Shown: positions 46,638-55,806 of the stretch, piece after piece
Layout: every line of letters begins with the position of its first letter
Numbering within the stretch: position 1 is the first letter of the stretch
Assembly: GCF_900100965.1 (NCBI RefSeq)
Contig: NZ_FMUJ01000001.1
Location: forward strand, 730,272 to 794,271
From: Variovorax sp. EL159
GTDB lineage: Bacteria > Pseudomonadota > Gammaproteobacteria > Burkholderiales > Burkholderiaceae_C
DNA: 64,000 bases
Reading direction: 5' to 3'
Made by a program: the position numbers and the translations under genes
Notes under the pieces: model-generated
Database searches by the model: none
Told to the model about the DNA's origin: nothing
The model's input: only the letters and a program-made list of their open reading frames with translations

Positions 46638-46704
46638 GGGGCGAAGTGTGCCTGCGGCGGCCGGTTTTGAAAGTGCATCGGGTGACGGTGAAAACCCTTG
46701 GTTT

Positions 46705-46740
46705 GAACGATTGTCGATTTTTTCAGATCGATGATCGAAC
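46705..46740. promoter_or_regulatory. Paired IclR/PcaR-type operators, aroE-like operon
   Basis: Two 15-bp near-palindromes start 21 bp apart: GAACGATTGTCGATT (46705) and GATCGATGATCGAAC (46726). The second, read on the other strand, is GTTCGATCATCGATC. The P. putida PcaR site GTTCGATAATCGCAC matches it at 12 of 15 positions. TTGACA follows at 46744. A 21-bp step puts both boxes on the same DNA face. Confidence 0.7.
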
Positions 46741-46831
46741 GTTTTGACAAATCCAAGGCTGCATGGAAGAGGGGATGAGACTATAAAGCTCGGCATCCGG
46801 CCTCTCAAAGAGCGATTGACGAACGGAAAGC

Positions 46832-47761
46832 ATGCACATGAGCCATTCCATCAGCGGCAGCACCCAGGCGTATCTGATCCCGGGCGATCCGGTCCGCAAC
46901 GTGCGGCTGCCGCGCATGTTCAACGCCACCTTCGAGCGTTTCGGCATCGACGCCGTGCTGCTGCCCATGCAGGTGCCGGTGCGCGACTTCGCGGTGTTCT
47001 TCAAGTCGGCCTTTCTGGCGCGCAACGTGCGCGGCATGGTGATCGCGCCACCGCACAAGCCGCTGGTGGTCGATCTGCTCGATGGCTGCGGCTTGTTCGG
47101 GCGGGTGGCGGGCTCGGTCAACGTGGTGCGCCGCACCGAGGGCGACCAGCTCGAAGGCGACCTGTTCGACGGCGAAGGCCTCATCGGCGCGCTCGACCAC
47201 TGCAACATTCCCTTTCGCGGCAAGCGCGTGCTGATCCTTGGCGCGGGCGTGAGCGCCGCGGCCATCGGCGTGGCGCTGGCCGAGGGCGGCACGGTGAATG
47301 GCGCGGAATACATCGCCTTCCACGACAGCGCGGCCGGCAAGGCCGCCGGCGTGGCCGCCAAGCTCGATGCCTTCTTCGATGCGACCGTGGTCGCGGTCGA
47401 CAGCAACGCGCCCGAGGGCTACGACCTCGTGATCAACGCCACGCCGCTCGGGCTGGTCGAAGGCGATGCGCTGCCGCTCGACGTGGCGCGCATGGACAGC
47501 CATGCGGCGCTGTTCGACATTCTTCTGCGCAACCAGCCCACGCCGCTGGTGCGCGCGGCCTGGGCACGCGGGCTGCATGCGCAGGCCGGCTTCGAGATGC
47601 TGATCCAGCAGATGCCGCACTACCTGCGCTACTTCGGCCATGCCGATGCGGCCACGGCCTTGCGGGCCGATGCGAACTTCCTGCGCGAGATCGTCTATCC
47701 GCCCGCCATGCACGGCGAGATCGCACAGCCGATCCGATATCACTCGGCCAACGTCGCCTGA
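46832..47761 (+). CDS. AroE-like quinate/shikimate dehydrogenase 1
   Basis: 309 aa. Rossmann part GKRVLILGAGVSAAAIGVAL, catalytic Lys in MVIAPPHKP, and Asp in GDLFDGEGL (the NTDG position). The substrate-binding SxS of biosynthetic AroE (as in GNPIAHSKSP) is replaced by GDPVRNVRLP. It is therefore likely a catabolic or non-shikimate member. First gene of a coupled operon to pcaD. An alternative substrate such as quinate is plausible. Confidence 0.85.
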   Translation: MHMSHSISGSTQAYLIPGDPVRNVRLPRMFNATFERFGIDAVLLPMQVPVRDFAVFFKSAFLARNVRGMVIAPPHKPLVVDLLDGCGLFGRVAGSVNVVRRTEGDQLEGDLFDGEGLIGALDHCNIPFRGKRVLILGAGVSAAAIGVALAEGGTVNGAEYIAFHDSAAGKAAGVAAKLDAFFDATVVAVDSNAPEGYDLVINATPLGLVEGDALPLDVARMDSHAALFDILLRNQPTPLVRAAWARGLHAQAGFEMLIQQMPHYLRYFGHADAATALRADANFLREIVYPPAMHGEIAQPIRYHSANVA

Positions 47762-47791
47762 ACCTATTCCTTCATTGTTGAAACGACTCCC

Positions 47792-48625
47792 ATGATTTCC
47801 GGCAAGACAACGCTCATCGCCCACCTCGGCTATCCGACCGAGGCCTTCAAGGCGCCGATGATCTACAACCCCTGGTTCGACAAGCAGGGCATCGACGCGG
47901 TGGTGGTGCCGATGGGCGTGAAGCCCGAGGACTACGCGGCCTCGCTGCCGCAGATCTTCAGGTTCTCGAACCTCCGCGGCGCGCTGGTCACCATGCCGCA
48001 CAAGGTCACGACGATGGCGCTGGTGGACGAAGTGACGCCGACCGCGCGTGTCGCGGGCGCCTGCAACGCCATCCTCAAGCGGCCCGACGGCACGCTGCTG
48101 GGCGACCAGTTCGACGGCGCGGGCTTCGTGCGTGGCGTGGAGCGCAAGGGGCGGCTGTTCAAGGGCACGCGCGTGCTGGTGTCGGGCACTGGCGGCGTGG
48201 GCTCGGCCATCGCGGCATCGATCGCGGCGGCCGGCGCGGCCGAGCTGATGCTGTTCGACATGAGCGATGCATCGGCGAACGCGCTGGCCGCACGCCTGCG
48301 CGAAAACTATCCGCAGATGAAAGTGGCCACGGGCTCGAAAGACCCAGCCGGCTTCGACGTGGTCGTCAACGCCACGCCGCTCGGCATGAAGGAGGGCGAC
48401 CCGCTGCCCTTCGACGTGGACCGCATCAGCCCCGACACCTTCGTCGGCGAGGTCGTGATGAAGACCGAATACACGCCGCTGCTGCAGGCCGCCAAGGCCA
48501 AGGGCTGCCAGGTGCAGGTCGGCACCGACATGCTCTTCGAGATGATTCCGGCGTACCTCGAGTTCTTCGGTTTTGGCACAGCGTCCCCGGAGGAATTGCG
48601 CGCCGTGGCCCAATTGAAGTATTGA
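47792..48625 (+). CDS. AroE-like quinate/shikimate dehydrogenase 2
   Basis: 277 aa paralogue. Rossmann motif VLVSGTGGVGSAIAASIAAA, catalytic Lys in ALVTMPHK, Asp in GDQFDGAGF, and the family VVNATPLGM. The SxS site is again replaced (GYPTEAFKAP). Together the two may handle quinate and shikimate, feeding 3-dehydroquinate and 3-dehydroshikimate to quiC. Confidence 0.87.
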   Translation: MISGKTTLIAHLGYPTEAFKAPMIYNPWFDKQGIDAVVVPMGVKPEDYAASLPQIFRFSNLRGALVTMPHKVTTMALVDEVTPTARVAGACNAILKRPDGTLLGDQFDGAGFVRGVERKGRLFKGTRVLVSGTGGVGSAIAASIAAAGAAELMLFDMSDASANALAARLRENYPQMKVATGSKDPAGFDVVVNATPLGMKEGDPLPFDVDRISPDTFVGEVVMKTEYTPLLQAAKAKGCQVQVGTDMLFEMIPAYLEFFGFGTASPEELRAVAQLKY

Positions 48626-48641
48626 AAGTTCAGGTCACCGC

Positions 48642-49859
48642 ATGAGTATTTTTGAAGGTTTTCTTTCCACATCCGAAACGCTCGGCGCCTTCAGCGACCG
48701 CGCCTTCGTCGACGCGATGCTGCGCTTCGAGGCCGCGCTCGCGCGTGCGCAATCCGCCGAGGGGCTGATCCCCGAAAGCGCCGCGCATTCGATCGTCGGC
48801 AGCTGCAAGGTCGAGCTGTTCGACGTGGCCAAGATCGTTCGCGAAAGCGGCCGCGCGGGCAGCGTTGCGATCCCGCTGGTCAAGGCGCTGCGCGAAGCCG
48901 TGGGCCTCTTCAATGCCGACGCCGTGCCCTTCGTGCACTTCGGCAGCACCAGCCAGGACGTGATCGACAGCGCGATGGCGCTGGTCACGCGCGAGGCGGT
49001 GGCGCTCATCGAGACCGATCTGGCCAAGGCCGCCGACGCCTTGCTGCGCCTGGCCACCACGCACGCCGAAACGCCGATGCTCGCGCGCACGCTGATGCAG
49101 CCGGCCTCGGTCACCAGCTTCGGCTTCAAGTGCGCGGGCTGGGCTGCGCCGCTGGTGCGCAGCCGCATCCGCCTGCGCGACGCGGCGAAGCACGCGCTGC
49201 AACTGCAGCTTGGCGGTGCCGTCGGCACGCTGGCGCAGATGAAGGGGCAGGGCGCGGCCGTGCGCCAGCGCATGGCCAAGGAACTGGGCCTGGGCGACCC
49301 CGGCGCCACGTGGCACACGCAGCGCGACGAATGGGTCGCGCTCGGCTGCGAGCTGGGCCTCGTCACCGGCAGTCTCGGCAAGATCGCGGTCGACATCGCG
49401 CTGCTCGGCCAGTACGAAGTCGCCGAAGTCGCCGAGCCCAGCGAGCCCGGCCGTGGCGGCTCGTCGGCGATGCCGCACAAGCGCAACCCGGTGGCCTCGA
49501 TGGTCGCCATTGCCGCCGCGCACCGCGCACCGCAGCGCGTGGCCGCCTTGCTCGGCGCCATGCCGCAGCAGCACGAACGCGCGCTCGGCGCATGGCAGGC
49601 CGAGCTGGCCGAATGGCCGCAACTGTTGATGTCGGCGCACGGCAGCGTGCGCGCCATGGCCGGCGCATTGCCCGGCCTGCAGGTCGATGCGGTGCGCATG
49701 CGCGCCAACATCGACCGCCTGCGCGCCGAGCTGCCGCGCGACGCGGCCGACGAATGGTTCGACCCCGCGCTCGCCGCCAACGCCGGCCACATCGCGCTCG
49801 CAGAAGTGAAAGCGCTGCAAGCCAAGCTCTCGGAAAACAACAAGGAACTCTCTCAATGA
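48642..49859 (+). CDS. pcaB: 3-carboxy-cis,cis-muconate cycloisomerase
   Basis: 405 aa of the fumarase/aspartase superfamily. The signature GGSSAMPHKRNPVASMVAIA is complete, and FGSTSQDVIDSAMALV matches PcaB. It cycloisomerises the ring-opened product of protocatechuate. It starts 16 bp after the second dehydrogenase and overlaps pcaC (ATGA). Confidence 0.95.
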   Translation: MSIFEGFLSTSETLGAFSDRAFVDAMLRFEAALARAQSAEGLIPESAAHSIVGSCKVELFDVAKIVRESGRAGSVAIPLVKALREAVGLFNADAVPFVHFGSTSQDVIDSAMALVTREAVALIETDLAKAADALLRLATTHAETPMLARTLMQPASVTSFGFKCAGWAAPLVRSRIRLRDAAKHALQLQLGGAVGTLAQMKGQGAAVRQRMAKELGLGDPGATWHTQRDEWVALGCELGLVTGSLGKIAVDIALLGQYEVAEVAEPSEPGRGGSSAMPHKRNPVASMVAIAAAHRAPQRVAALLGAMPQQHERALGAWQAELAEWPQLLMSAHGSVRAMAGALPGLQVDAVRMRANIDRLRAELPRDAADEWFDPALAANAGHIALAEVKALQAKLSENNKELSQ

Positions 49860-50293
49860 CCGCCCCCGAAACCCCGCGCAACGACTACGAAGACGGCCTG
49901 CTCAACCGCCGCCGCGTGCTCGGCGATGCCTGGGTCGACAAGTCGCTGGCCAACCGCAACGAATTCAACGCCGAGTTCCAGGAACTGATCACGCGCCACG
50001 CGTGGAACGACATCTGGGGCCGCCCTGCGCTGGGCGACAAGACGCGCCGCTACATGGTGCTGTCGATGATGCTGGGCATCCACGCGTACGAAGAGTTCGC
50101 GATGCACGTGCGCGCCGCGCTCGACGGCCCGCCCGAGTCGCGCCTCACGCCCGAAGACATCAAGGAAGTCATCATGATGGCCGCCATCTACTGCGGCGTG
50201 CCGGTGGCCAACCATGCCTTCGGCATTGCCACCAACATCCTGCGCGAGAAGGGCCTGCTGCCCGCGGCACCAGCCCCGTCCCCGGCGCGGTGA
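49856..50293 (+). CDS. pcaC: 4-carboxymuconolactone decarboxylase
   Basis: 145 aa. GLLNRRRVLGDAWVDKSLAN, then FQELITRHAWNDIWGRPALG and AIYCGVPVANHAF are PcaC features (AhpD-like fold). Start in the ATGA overlap with pcaB; the stop overlaps the GTG start of the MFS gene. Confidence 0.95.
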   Translation: MTAPETPRNDYEDGLLNRRRVLGDAWVDKSLANRNEFNAEFQELITRHAWNDIWGRPALGDKTRRYMVLSMMLGIHAYEEFAMHVRAALDGPPESRLTPEDIKEVIMMAAIYCGVPVANHAFGIATNILREKGLLPAAPAPSPAR

Positions 50294-51516
50294 ACGCGCC
50301 GGTCGCCCCGAAGAAGGGCCGCTTCGACGTCAGCTTTACCTTGCTGCTGCCGCTGCTGCTGGCAGCACAACCGGTGGCCACCGACAGCTACCTGCCCGCG
50401 CTCCCCGCCATCGCGAAGGAGCTGGGTTCGGCCAGCACCAGCCTCACGCTGTTCGTGCTGGCCTTCGGCTTTGCGCAGTTGCTGTGCGGCCCGCTCGCCG
50501 ACCGTTTCGGCCGCAGGCCCGTGTTGCTGGCCGGGCTCGCCTGCTATGTGATCGCGGCCTTCGGCGGTGCCTTCGCGGGCAGCGTGGCGGTGCTCGCCGG
50601 CTGGCGCACGCTGCAGGGCTTTTCGATGGCGGCCATCCTCGTGTGCTCGCGCGCGGCGGTGCGCGATCTCTATCCGGCGCACGAAGGCCCGCACGTCATG
50701 GCGCGCGGCCTCACGGGCCTGGGCATGGTCGGGCTGGTGGCGCCGCTGCTGGGTGCGTGGCTGGTGCAGGGCGCGGGGTGGCGCTGGGTGATGGTCGCGA
50801 TGGCGGTCTACTCGCTGCTGCTGTTCGCGCTGTGCTGGCGTTCGTTCGGCGAAACGCGCAAGCCGCTGGCCAATGGCGAATCGTCCGCGCCGCGCGGCAG
50901 CACGCGCGCCGTGTTCGCCAGCCGTTCGTTCCGCGCCTGGGCCTCGGTGGCGGCCGCCACCTATGGCGGGCTGTTCTGCTTCCTGCTGCTGTCGCCCATG
51001 GTCTACATCGGCTACCTCGGCTGGTCGCCCGCCATGTATGGCTGGATTCCGGCCGGCGGCTCGCTGGTCTACATCTTCAGCACCACCATGTGCCGCAGCC
51101 TGCTGCGCCGCTTCGGGCCGGTGCGCACGGTGCGGCTCGGCGCCTCGCTGAGCCTGACAGGCGCCGTCATCCAGGCGTTGGGCTGCTGGCTGATGCCGCT
51201 GAGCGCCGTGCCCCTGCTCTTCGGCCATGCCGTGTACTGCCTGGGCCACGGCATCCACCAGCCCTGCGGGCAGGCGGGTGCGGTGGGCGACCTGCCGCAT
51301 CTGGCGGGGCGGGCCGTGTCGTGGTCGGGCTTCGGCATGATGATGGTCGCCTTCTGCGTGGGGCAACTGGCCGCGCGTTTCGTCGATGCAGATTTCTCCC
51401 GTGGCGCCTGGCCGATGGTCGTGCCGATGCTGCTGGCAGGCAGCGTGCTGATGGCCATTGCGTTTTTGTGGCTGCCGCGTCTTCATCAACATCCGATAAA
51501 GGAAAGCTCACCATGA
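50290..51516 (+). CDS. MFS transporter, Bcr/CflA-like
   Basis: 408 aa with about 12 membrane helices. Helix 1 has AAQPVATDSYLPALPAIAKE (D-S-Y-L-P-A typical of Bcr/CflA), motif A GPLADRFGRRPVLLAG follows. GTG at 50290 overlaps the pcaC stop. Its location inside the pca operon suggests transport of an aromatic acid or pathway product, but the family is mostly exporters. Confidence 0.85.
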   Translation: MNAPVAPKKGRFDVSFTLLLPLLLAAQPVATDSYLPALPAIAKELGSASTSLTLFVLAFGFAQLLCGPLADRFGRRPVLLAGLACYVIAAFGGAFAGSVAVLAGWRTLQGFSMAAILVCSRAAVRDLYPAHEGPHVMARGLTGLGMVGLVAPLLGAWLVQGAGWRWVMVAMAVYSLLLFALCWRSFGETRKPLANGESSAPRGSTRAVFASRSFRAWASVAAATYGGLFCFLLLSPMVYIGYLGWSPAMYGWIPAGGSLVYIFSTTMCRSLLRRFGPVRTVRLGASLSLTGAVIQALGCWLMPLSAVPLLFGHAVYCLGHGIHQPCGQAGAVGDLPHLAGRAVSWSGFGMMMVAFCVGQLAARFVDADFSRGAWPMVVPMLLAGSVLMAIAFLWLPRLHQHPIKESSP

Positions 51517-52277
51517 CCCGTTTGAATGTCGTTCGCGAGGGCGATGGCCCGATCGTCGTGCTCAGCCATGCACTCGGTTGCGATCTCCACATGTGGGACG
51601 GCGTGGCCGCCCAGCTGGCGCGCGCCCACACGGTGATCCGCTACGACCACCGCAACCATGGCGCGTCCGAGGTGGTGCCTGGTGCGCTGCGCATCGAGAC
51701 GCTGGCGCAGGACGCGGCCGACCTCATCGCGCGCGAGGCGGACGGCGAGCCCGTGCACTTCGTCGGCCTGTCGATGGGCGGCATGACCGCGCAGGCGCTC
51801 GCGGTGCGGCACCCCGAGCTGCTCAAGACCATGGTGATCGCCAACTCGGCCGCCCACTACCCCGACCAGAGCCCCTGGCGTGCGCGCGCCGAGACGGTCA
51901 ACGCCAAGGGCGTGGCCGCCATCGCACCCGGCGCCGTGGCGCGCTGGCTCACACCGGCCTATGCCGCCAGGCCCGAAGGCGCCATCGCGGCGAAGAAGCT
52001 GCACGACGTGCTGGTGCACACCGACGCGCAGGGCTACATCGAGAGCTGCAACGCCGTGGCGGCCATCGACTTTCGCGACAGCAACCACCGCATCGCCGTG
52101 CCCACGCTGGTGATCGGCGGCTTGCAAGACGAGGCCACGCCGATGGCCATGTCGCAGGCCATGGCCACGGCCATTCCGGGCGCGCGCCTGGCCACCATCG
52201 ACGCGGCGCACCTGAGCGCGGTCGAGCGGCCGGCAGAGTTCACACAGCTGCTGATCGATTTCTGGCGCAGCCTTTGA
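51513..52277 (+). CDS. pcaD: 3-oxoadipate enol-lactonase
   Basis: 254 aa alpha/beta hydrolase. Nucleophile elbow GLSMGG, oxyanion region LSHALGCDLHMWDGV, YDHRNHGAS, and catalytic His in DAAHLSAVERP. It starts in the ATGA overlap with the MFS gene. It hydrolyses the enol-lactone to 3-oxoadipate. It ends the first operon. Confidence 0.93.
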   Translation: MTRLNVVREGDGPIVVLSHALGCDLHMWDGVAAQLARAHTVIRYDHRNHGASEVVPGALRIETLAQDAADLIAREADGEPVHFVGLSMGGMTAQALAVRHPELLKTMVIANSAAHYPDQSPWRARAETVNAKGVAAIAPGAVARWLTPAYAARPEGAIAAKKLHDVLVHTDAQGYIESCNAVAAIDFRDSNHRIAVPTLVIGGLQDEATPMAMSQAMATAIPGARLATIDAAHLSAVERPAEFTQLLIDFWRSL

Positions 52278-52320
52278 GGCTGGCGAGCGGGGTACCGACC
52301 CTAGGTGTATCCCGTATTTC

Positions 52321-52356
52321 GTTCGAATAATGGACGATTGCGTTCGATAATCGATC
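52321..52356. promoter_or_regulatory. Paired IclR/PcaR-type operators before quiC
   Basis: GTTCGAATAATGGAC (52321) and GTTCGATAATCGATC (52342) start 21 bp apart, the same step as at 46705/46726. The second matches the P. putida PcaR box GTTCGATAATCGCAC at 13 of 15 positions. They end 55 bp before the quiC ATG. Confidence 0.72.
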
Positions 52357-52411
52357 ATAAGCGCCTTGAATTGATTGTGGCGCGGCCCGGGTGTTCCTAA
52401 AGTCCACCCCC

Positions 52412-54316
52412 ATGCATCGCTCCATCGCCACCGTGTCGCTCAGCGGCACCCTTCGCCAGAAACTCGAAGCCGTCGCGGCCGCGGGCTTCGATGGCATCGA
52501 GCTGTTCGAGGCCGACTTCATCAACTTCAAGGGCACCGCCACCGAGCTGCGCCGCATCGCTGCCGACCTGGGCCTGGCCATCGACCTCTACCAGCCCTTC
52601 CGCGATTTCGAAGGCATGCCCGAGCCGCAGTTCCGCCGCAGCCTGGAGCGCGCCGAGCGCAAGTTCGACCTGATGGAAGCCATGGGCGCGCCGATGGTGC
52701 TGTGCTGCTCCAACACCTCGCCGCTGGCCATCAACGACCCGGCGCTGGCCGCCGCGCAACTGCATGAGCTGGCCGAGCGCGCCGCGCGCCGCAACCTGCG
52801 CGTGGGCTTCGAGGCGCTGGCCTGGGGCCGCCACACCTCGCGCTATGGCCAGGCCTGGAACATCGTGAAGAGGGCGAACCACGCGCACCTGGGGCTGATC
52901 CTCGACAGCTTTCACACGCTCTCGCTGAAAGACGATCCGGCGGGCATCGTCGACATTCCGGGCGACAAGATCTTCTTCTTGCAGATGGCCGATGCGCCGC
53001 TGCTGTCCATGGACGTGCTGCAGTGGGCGCGCCACCACCGCTCGTTCCCGGGGCAGGGCGATTTCGACGTGGTCGGCTTCTTCGAGAAGGTGCTGCTGGC
53101 GGGCTACACCGGGCCGCTGTCGCTGGAAATCTTCAACGACATCTTTCGCGAGACGCCCAACCGCCGCACCGCCGTCGATGCGATGCGCTCGCTGCTTTAT
53201 CTCGAAAGCGAAACGCGGCAGCGGCTGGCTTCAGCTTCAGCTTCGACGAAGGCACCGGCGCAGCCGCTGCGCGTCGAACTGTTCCATCCGCCGGCGGTGC
53301 CTGCGCTCTCGGGCCTGTCGTTCATCGAGTTCGCGGCCGACGAGGCTTCGGCCCAAACGCTGGGCACGCTGCTGCGGCAACTGGGCTTTCGCCGCGTCGG
53401 GCAGCACCGCTCCAAGGCCGTGACGCTGTACCGGCAGGGCGAGACAAACCTCATCGTCAACGCGCAGCCCGACTCTTTTGCACGCAACCGCTTCGACGCG
53501 CATGGCACCTCGGTCTGCGCGCTGGGCGTGCGCTGCGCCGACCCGCTCGCAGCCGTGGGCCGTGCCACCGCCATGCGCTCGCAGAGGCACGACAGCCCGG
53601 TCGGCCCGAACGAGATGCGCGTGCCGGCCGTCGTGGCGCCGGGCGGCAACCTCATTCACTTCGTGCCCGAGGCGCTGGGCCCGAACGGCCTGTACGAGGC
53701 CGACTTCATCCTCGAAGAAGACGGGGCGGGCGATGCGGCCAACGACGCCGGCCCGCTGCGCATCGACCACGTGGCACTCGGCCTGGCGCTCGACCAGCTC
53801 GACACCTGGGTGCTGTTCACGCGCGCCGTGCTCGGCCTGGAGCCCGGCGAAAGCCTGGAGCTGGCCGACCCCTTCGGCCTCATCCGCAGCCGTGGCGTGG
53901 CCAACGCAGACCGGCGCCTGCGCCTCGTGCTCAACGTGTCGCTGAGCCAGCGTACCCGCACCGCGCGCACGCTGAGCGTGACGGGCGGCGGCGCGGTGCA
54001 CCACATTGCGCTGAGCTGCGAAGACATCTTCGATTCGGTCGCGAAGCTGCGCGCCAACGGCACGCGCTTCGTGCCCATCTCCGACAACTACTACGACGAC
54101 CTTGCGACGCGCATCGACATCGCGCCCGAGCTGCTGGCGCGCATGCGCGCGGCGGGCGTGCTGTTCGACCGCTCGCCGGCCGGCGACTACCTGCATACCT
54201 ATACCGAGAGCTTCGAGGGGGGACTGTTCTTCGAGGTCGCGCAGCGCGTCGGTGCCTACGACGCCTACGGTGCCCTCAACGCACCGGCGCGCATGGCTTC
54301 GCAAGCGCAGGACTGA
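52412..54316 (+). CDS. quiC: 3-dehydroshikimate dehydratase, QuiC1-like fusion
   Basis: 634 aa. The N-terminal half is a TIM barrel of the sugar-phosphate isomerase type (MHRSIATVSLSGTLRQKLEA; GFDGIELFEADFINF; ILDSFHTLSLKDDPAG) that dehydrates 3-dehydroshikimate to protocatechuate. The C-terminal half is 4-hydroxyphenylpyruvate-dioxygenase-like (IDHVALGLALDQLDTWVLFT; GGGAVHHIALSCEDIF; ESFEGGLFFEVAQRVGAYD). This fusion is typical of P. putida QuiC1. I chose ATG 52412; the GTG at 52391 lies close upstream without better support. Confidence 0.93.
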   Translation: MHRSIATVSLSGTLRQKLEAVAAAGFDGIELFEADFINFKGTATELRRIAADLGLAIDLYQPFRDFEGMPEPQFRRSLERAERKFDLMEAMGAPMVLCCSNTSPLAINDPALAAAQLHELAERAARRNLRVGFEALAWGRHTSRYGQAWNIVKRANHAHLGLILDSFHTLSLKDDPAGIVDIPGDKIFFLQMADAPLLSMDVLQWARHHRSFPGQGDFDVVGFFEKVLLAGYTGPLSLEIFNDIFRETPNRRTAVDAMRSLLYLESETRQRLASASASTKAPAQPLRVELFHPPAVPALSGLSFIEFAADEASAQTLGTLLRQLGFRRVGQHRSKAVTLYRQGETNLIVNAQPDSFARNRFDAHGTSVCALGVRCADPLAAVGRATAMRSQRHDSPVGPNEMRVPAVVAPGGNLIHFVPEALGPNGLYEADFILEEDGAGDAANDAGPLRIDHVALGLALDQLDTWVLFTRAVLGLEPGESLELADPFGLIRSRGVANADRRLRLVLNVSLSQRTRTARTLSVTGGGAVHHIALSCEDIFDSVAKLRANGTRFVPISDNYYDDLATRIDIAPELLARMRAAGVLFDRSPAGDYLHTYTESFEGGLFFEVAQRVGAYDAYGALNAPARMASQAQD

Positions 54317-54350
54317 TTGATTTTTTTCGTCAACACTGGAGACACAACAC

Positions 54351-55760
54351 ATGGCCAACACCACAGCCCATGAGCCGCAAGGCAGGCACCAGTCGAAGAA
54401 GGCCGCGGCAAGCGGCTGGATCGGCTCGGCGCTGGAGTACTACGACTTCTTCATCTACGCCACCGCCGCGGCGCTGATCTTTCCGCAGATCTTCTTTCCC
54501 AAGGGCGACCCCAAGACCGCCATCATCGCGTCGCTCGCGACCTATGGCGTGGGCTATGTGGCACGCCCCATCGGCGCCTTCGTGCTCGGCCACTGGGGCG
54601 ACACGCACGGGCGCAAGCAGGTGCTGGTGCTGTGCATGTTCCTGATGGGTTTCTCGACCGTGGCCGTCGGCCTGCTGCCGACCTACGATCAGGTCGGCCT
54701 GCTGGCCCCCGTGCTGCTGGTGCTGCTGCGCCTCGTGCAAGGCTTTGCAGTGGCCGGCGAAATCTCGGGCGCCAGCTCGATGATTCTTGAGCACGCACCC
54801 TTCGGGCGTCGCGGCTTCTTCGCGAGCTTCACGCTGCAGGGCGTGCAGGCCGGCCAGATCCTGGCGGCCGCCGTCTTCCTGCCGCTGGCGCACTACATGC
54901 CCGAAGAGGCCTTCAACTCGTGGGGCTGGCGCATTCCGTTCCTGCTGAGCTTCCTGGTCATCGTGGCCGGCTACATCATCCGCCGCGAGGTCGATGAAAC
55001 GCCGGCTTTTGCCGAAGTCGACAAGAAGGGCGAAGTGGCCAAGGCGCCGATCGTGCAGGCCTTTACCGACAGCTGGGCCGACATGCTGCGCGTGGTCTGC
55101 ATGGCGCTGATGAACGTCATTCCGGTGGTGGCCACCGTGTTCGGCGCGGCCTATGCCGTGCAGGCCGCCTACGGCATCGGTTTCCAGAAAGACGTGTACC
55201 TGTGGATTCCGGTGCTCGGCAACATCCTCGCCGTGCTGGTGATCCCGTACGTGGGCAACCTGTCGGACCGCATCGGCCGCCGTCCGCCGATCATCGTGGG
55301 CGCGCTGGCTTCGGGCCTGCTGTCCTTCGTGTACCTGTATGCCATCAGCATCCGCAACGTGCCGCTGGCCATTGCCATGTCGCTGCTGATGTGGGGCATC
55401 GTCTACCAGGGCTACAACGCGACCTTCCCGAGCTTCTACCCCGAGCTGTTCCGCACCCGCAACCGCGTGTCGGCCATGGCCATCTCGCAGAACGTCGGCA
55501 CCACCATCACCGCGCTGCTGCCTGCGCTGTTCGCCGCCGTGGCGCCTCCGGGCTCGACCAACGTGTGGTTCACCGTCGGTGCGATCACCTTCGCGGTGAC
55601 CGTGCTCGCGGCCCTGGCAGCCATGAGCGCACGTGAGACCTACCGCATCCGCATGAACGACCTGGGCAAGCCCGATGCCGTGCCGGTCGACAAGCAGGAG
55701 TACGACCGCCTGCGCGAGCAGACGCTGGTCAATGCCCGCATGGCCAAGGCCTCTGCCTGA
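54351..55760 (+). CDS. MHS-family permease, shikimate/aromatic acid:H+ symporter
   Basis: 469 aa, 12 membrane helices. GWIGSALEYYDFFIYATAAA is the MHS signature in helix 1, GHWGDTHGRKQVLVLCMFLM is motif A, and VVGLLPTYDQVG follows. The family includes ShiA and KgtP. Position directly after quiC suggests import of quinate, shikimate or dehydroshikimate. Confidence 0.9.
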   Translation: MANTTAHEPQGRHQSKKAAASGWIGSALEYYDFFIYATAAALIFPQIFFPKGDPKTAIIASLATYGVGYVARPIGAFVLGHWGDTHGRKQVLVLCMFLMGFSTVAVGLLPTYDQVGLLAPVLLVLLRLVQGFAVAGEISGASSMILEHAPFGRRGFFASFTLQGVQAGQILAAAVFLPLAHYMPEEAFNSWGWRIPFLLSFLVIVAGYIIRREVDETPAFAEVDKKGEVAKAPIVQAFTDSWADMLRVVCMALMNVIPVVATVFGAAYAVQAAYGIGFQKDVYLWIPVLGNILAVLVIPYVGNLSDRIGRRPPIIVGALASGLLSFVYLYAISIRNVPLAIAMSLLMWGIVYQGYNATFPSFYPELFRTRNRVSAMAISQNVGTTITALLPALFAAVAPPGSTNVWFTVGAITFAVTVLAALAAMSARETYRIRMNDLGKPDAVPVDKQEYDRLREQTLVNARMAKASA

Positions 55761-55806
55761 AAACCTTGCCGGCGCAAAGGCTTGTGGCGCCGTGAAGAAT
55801 GGCGCC

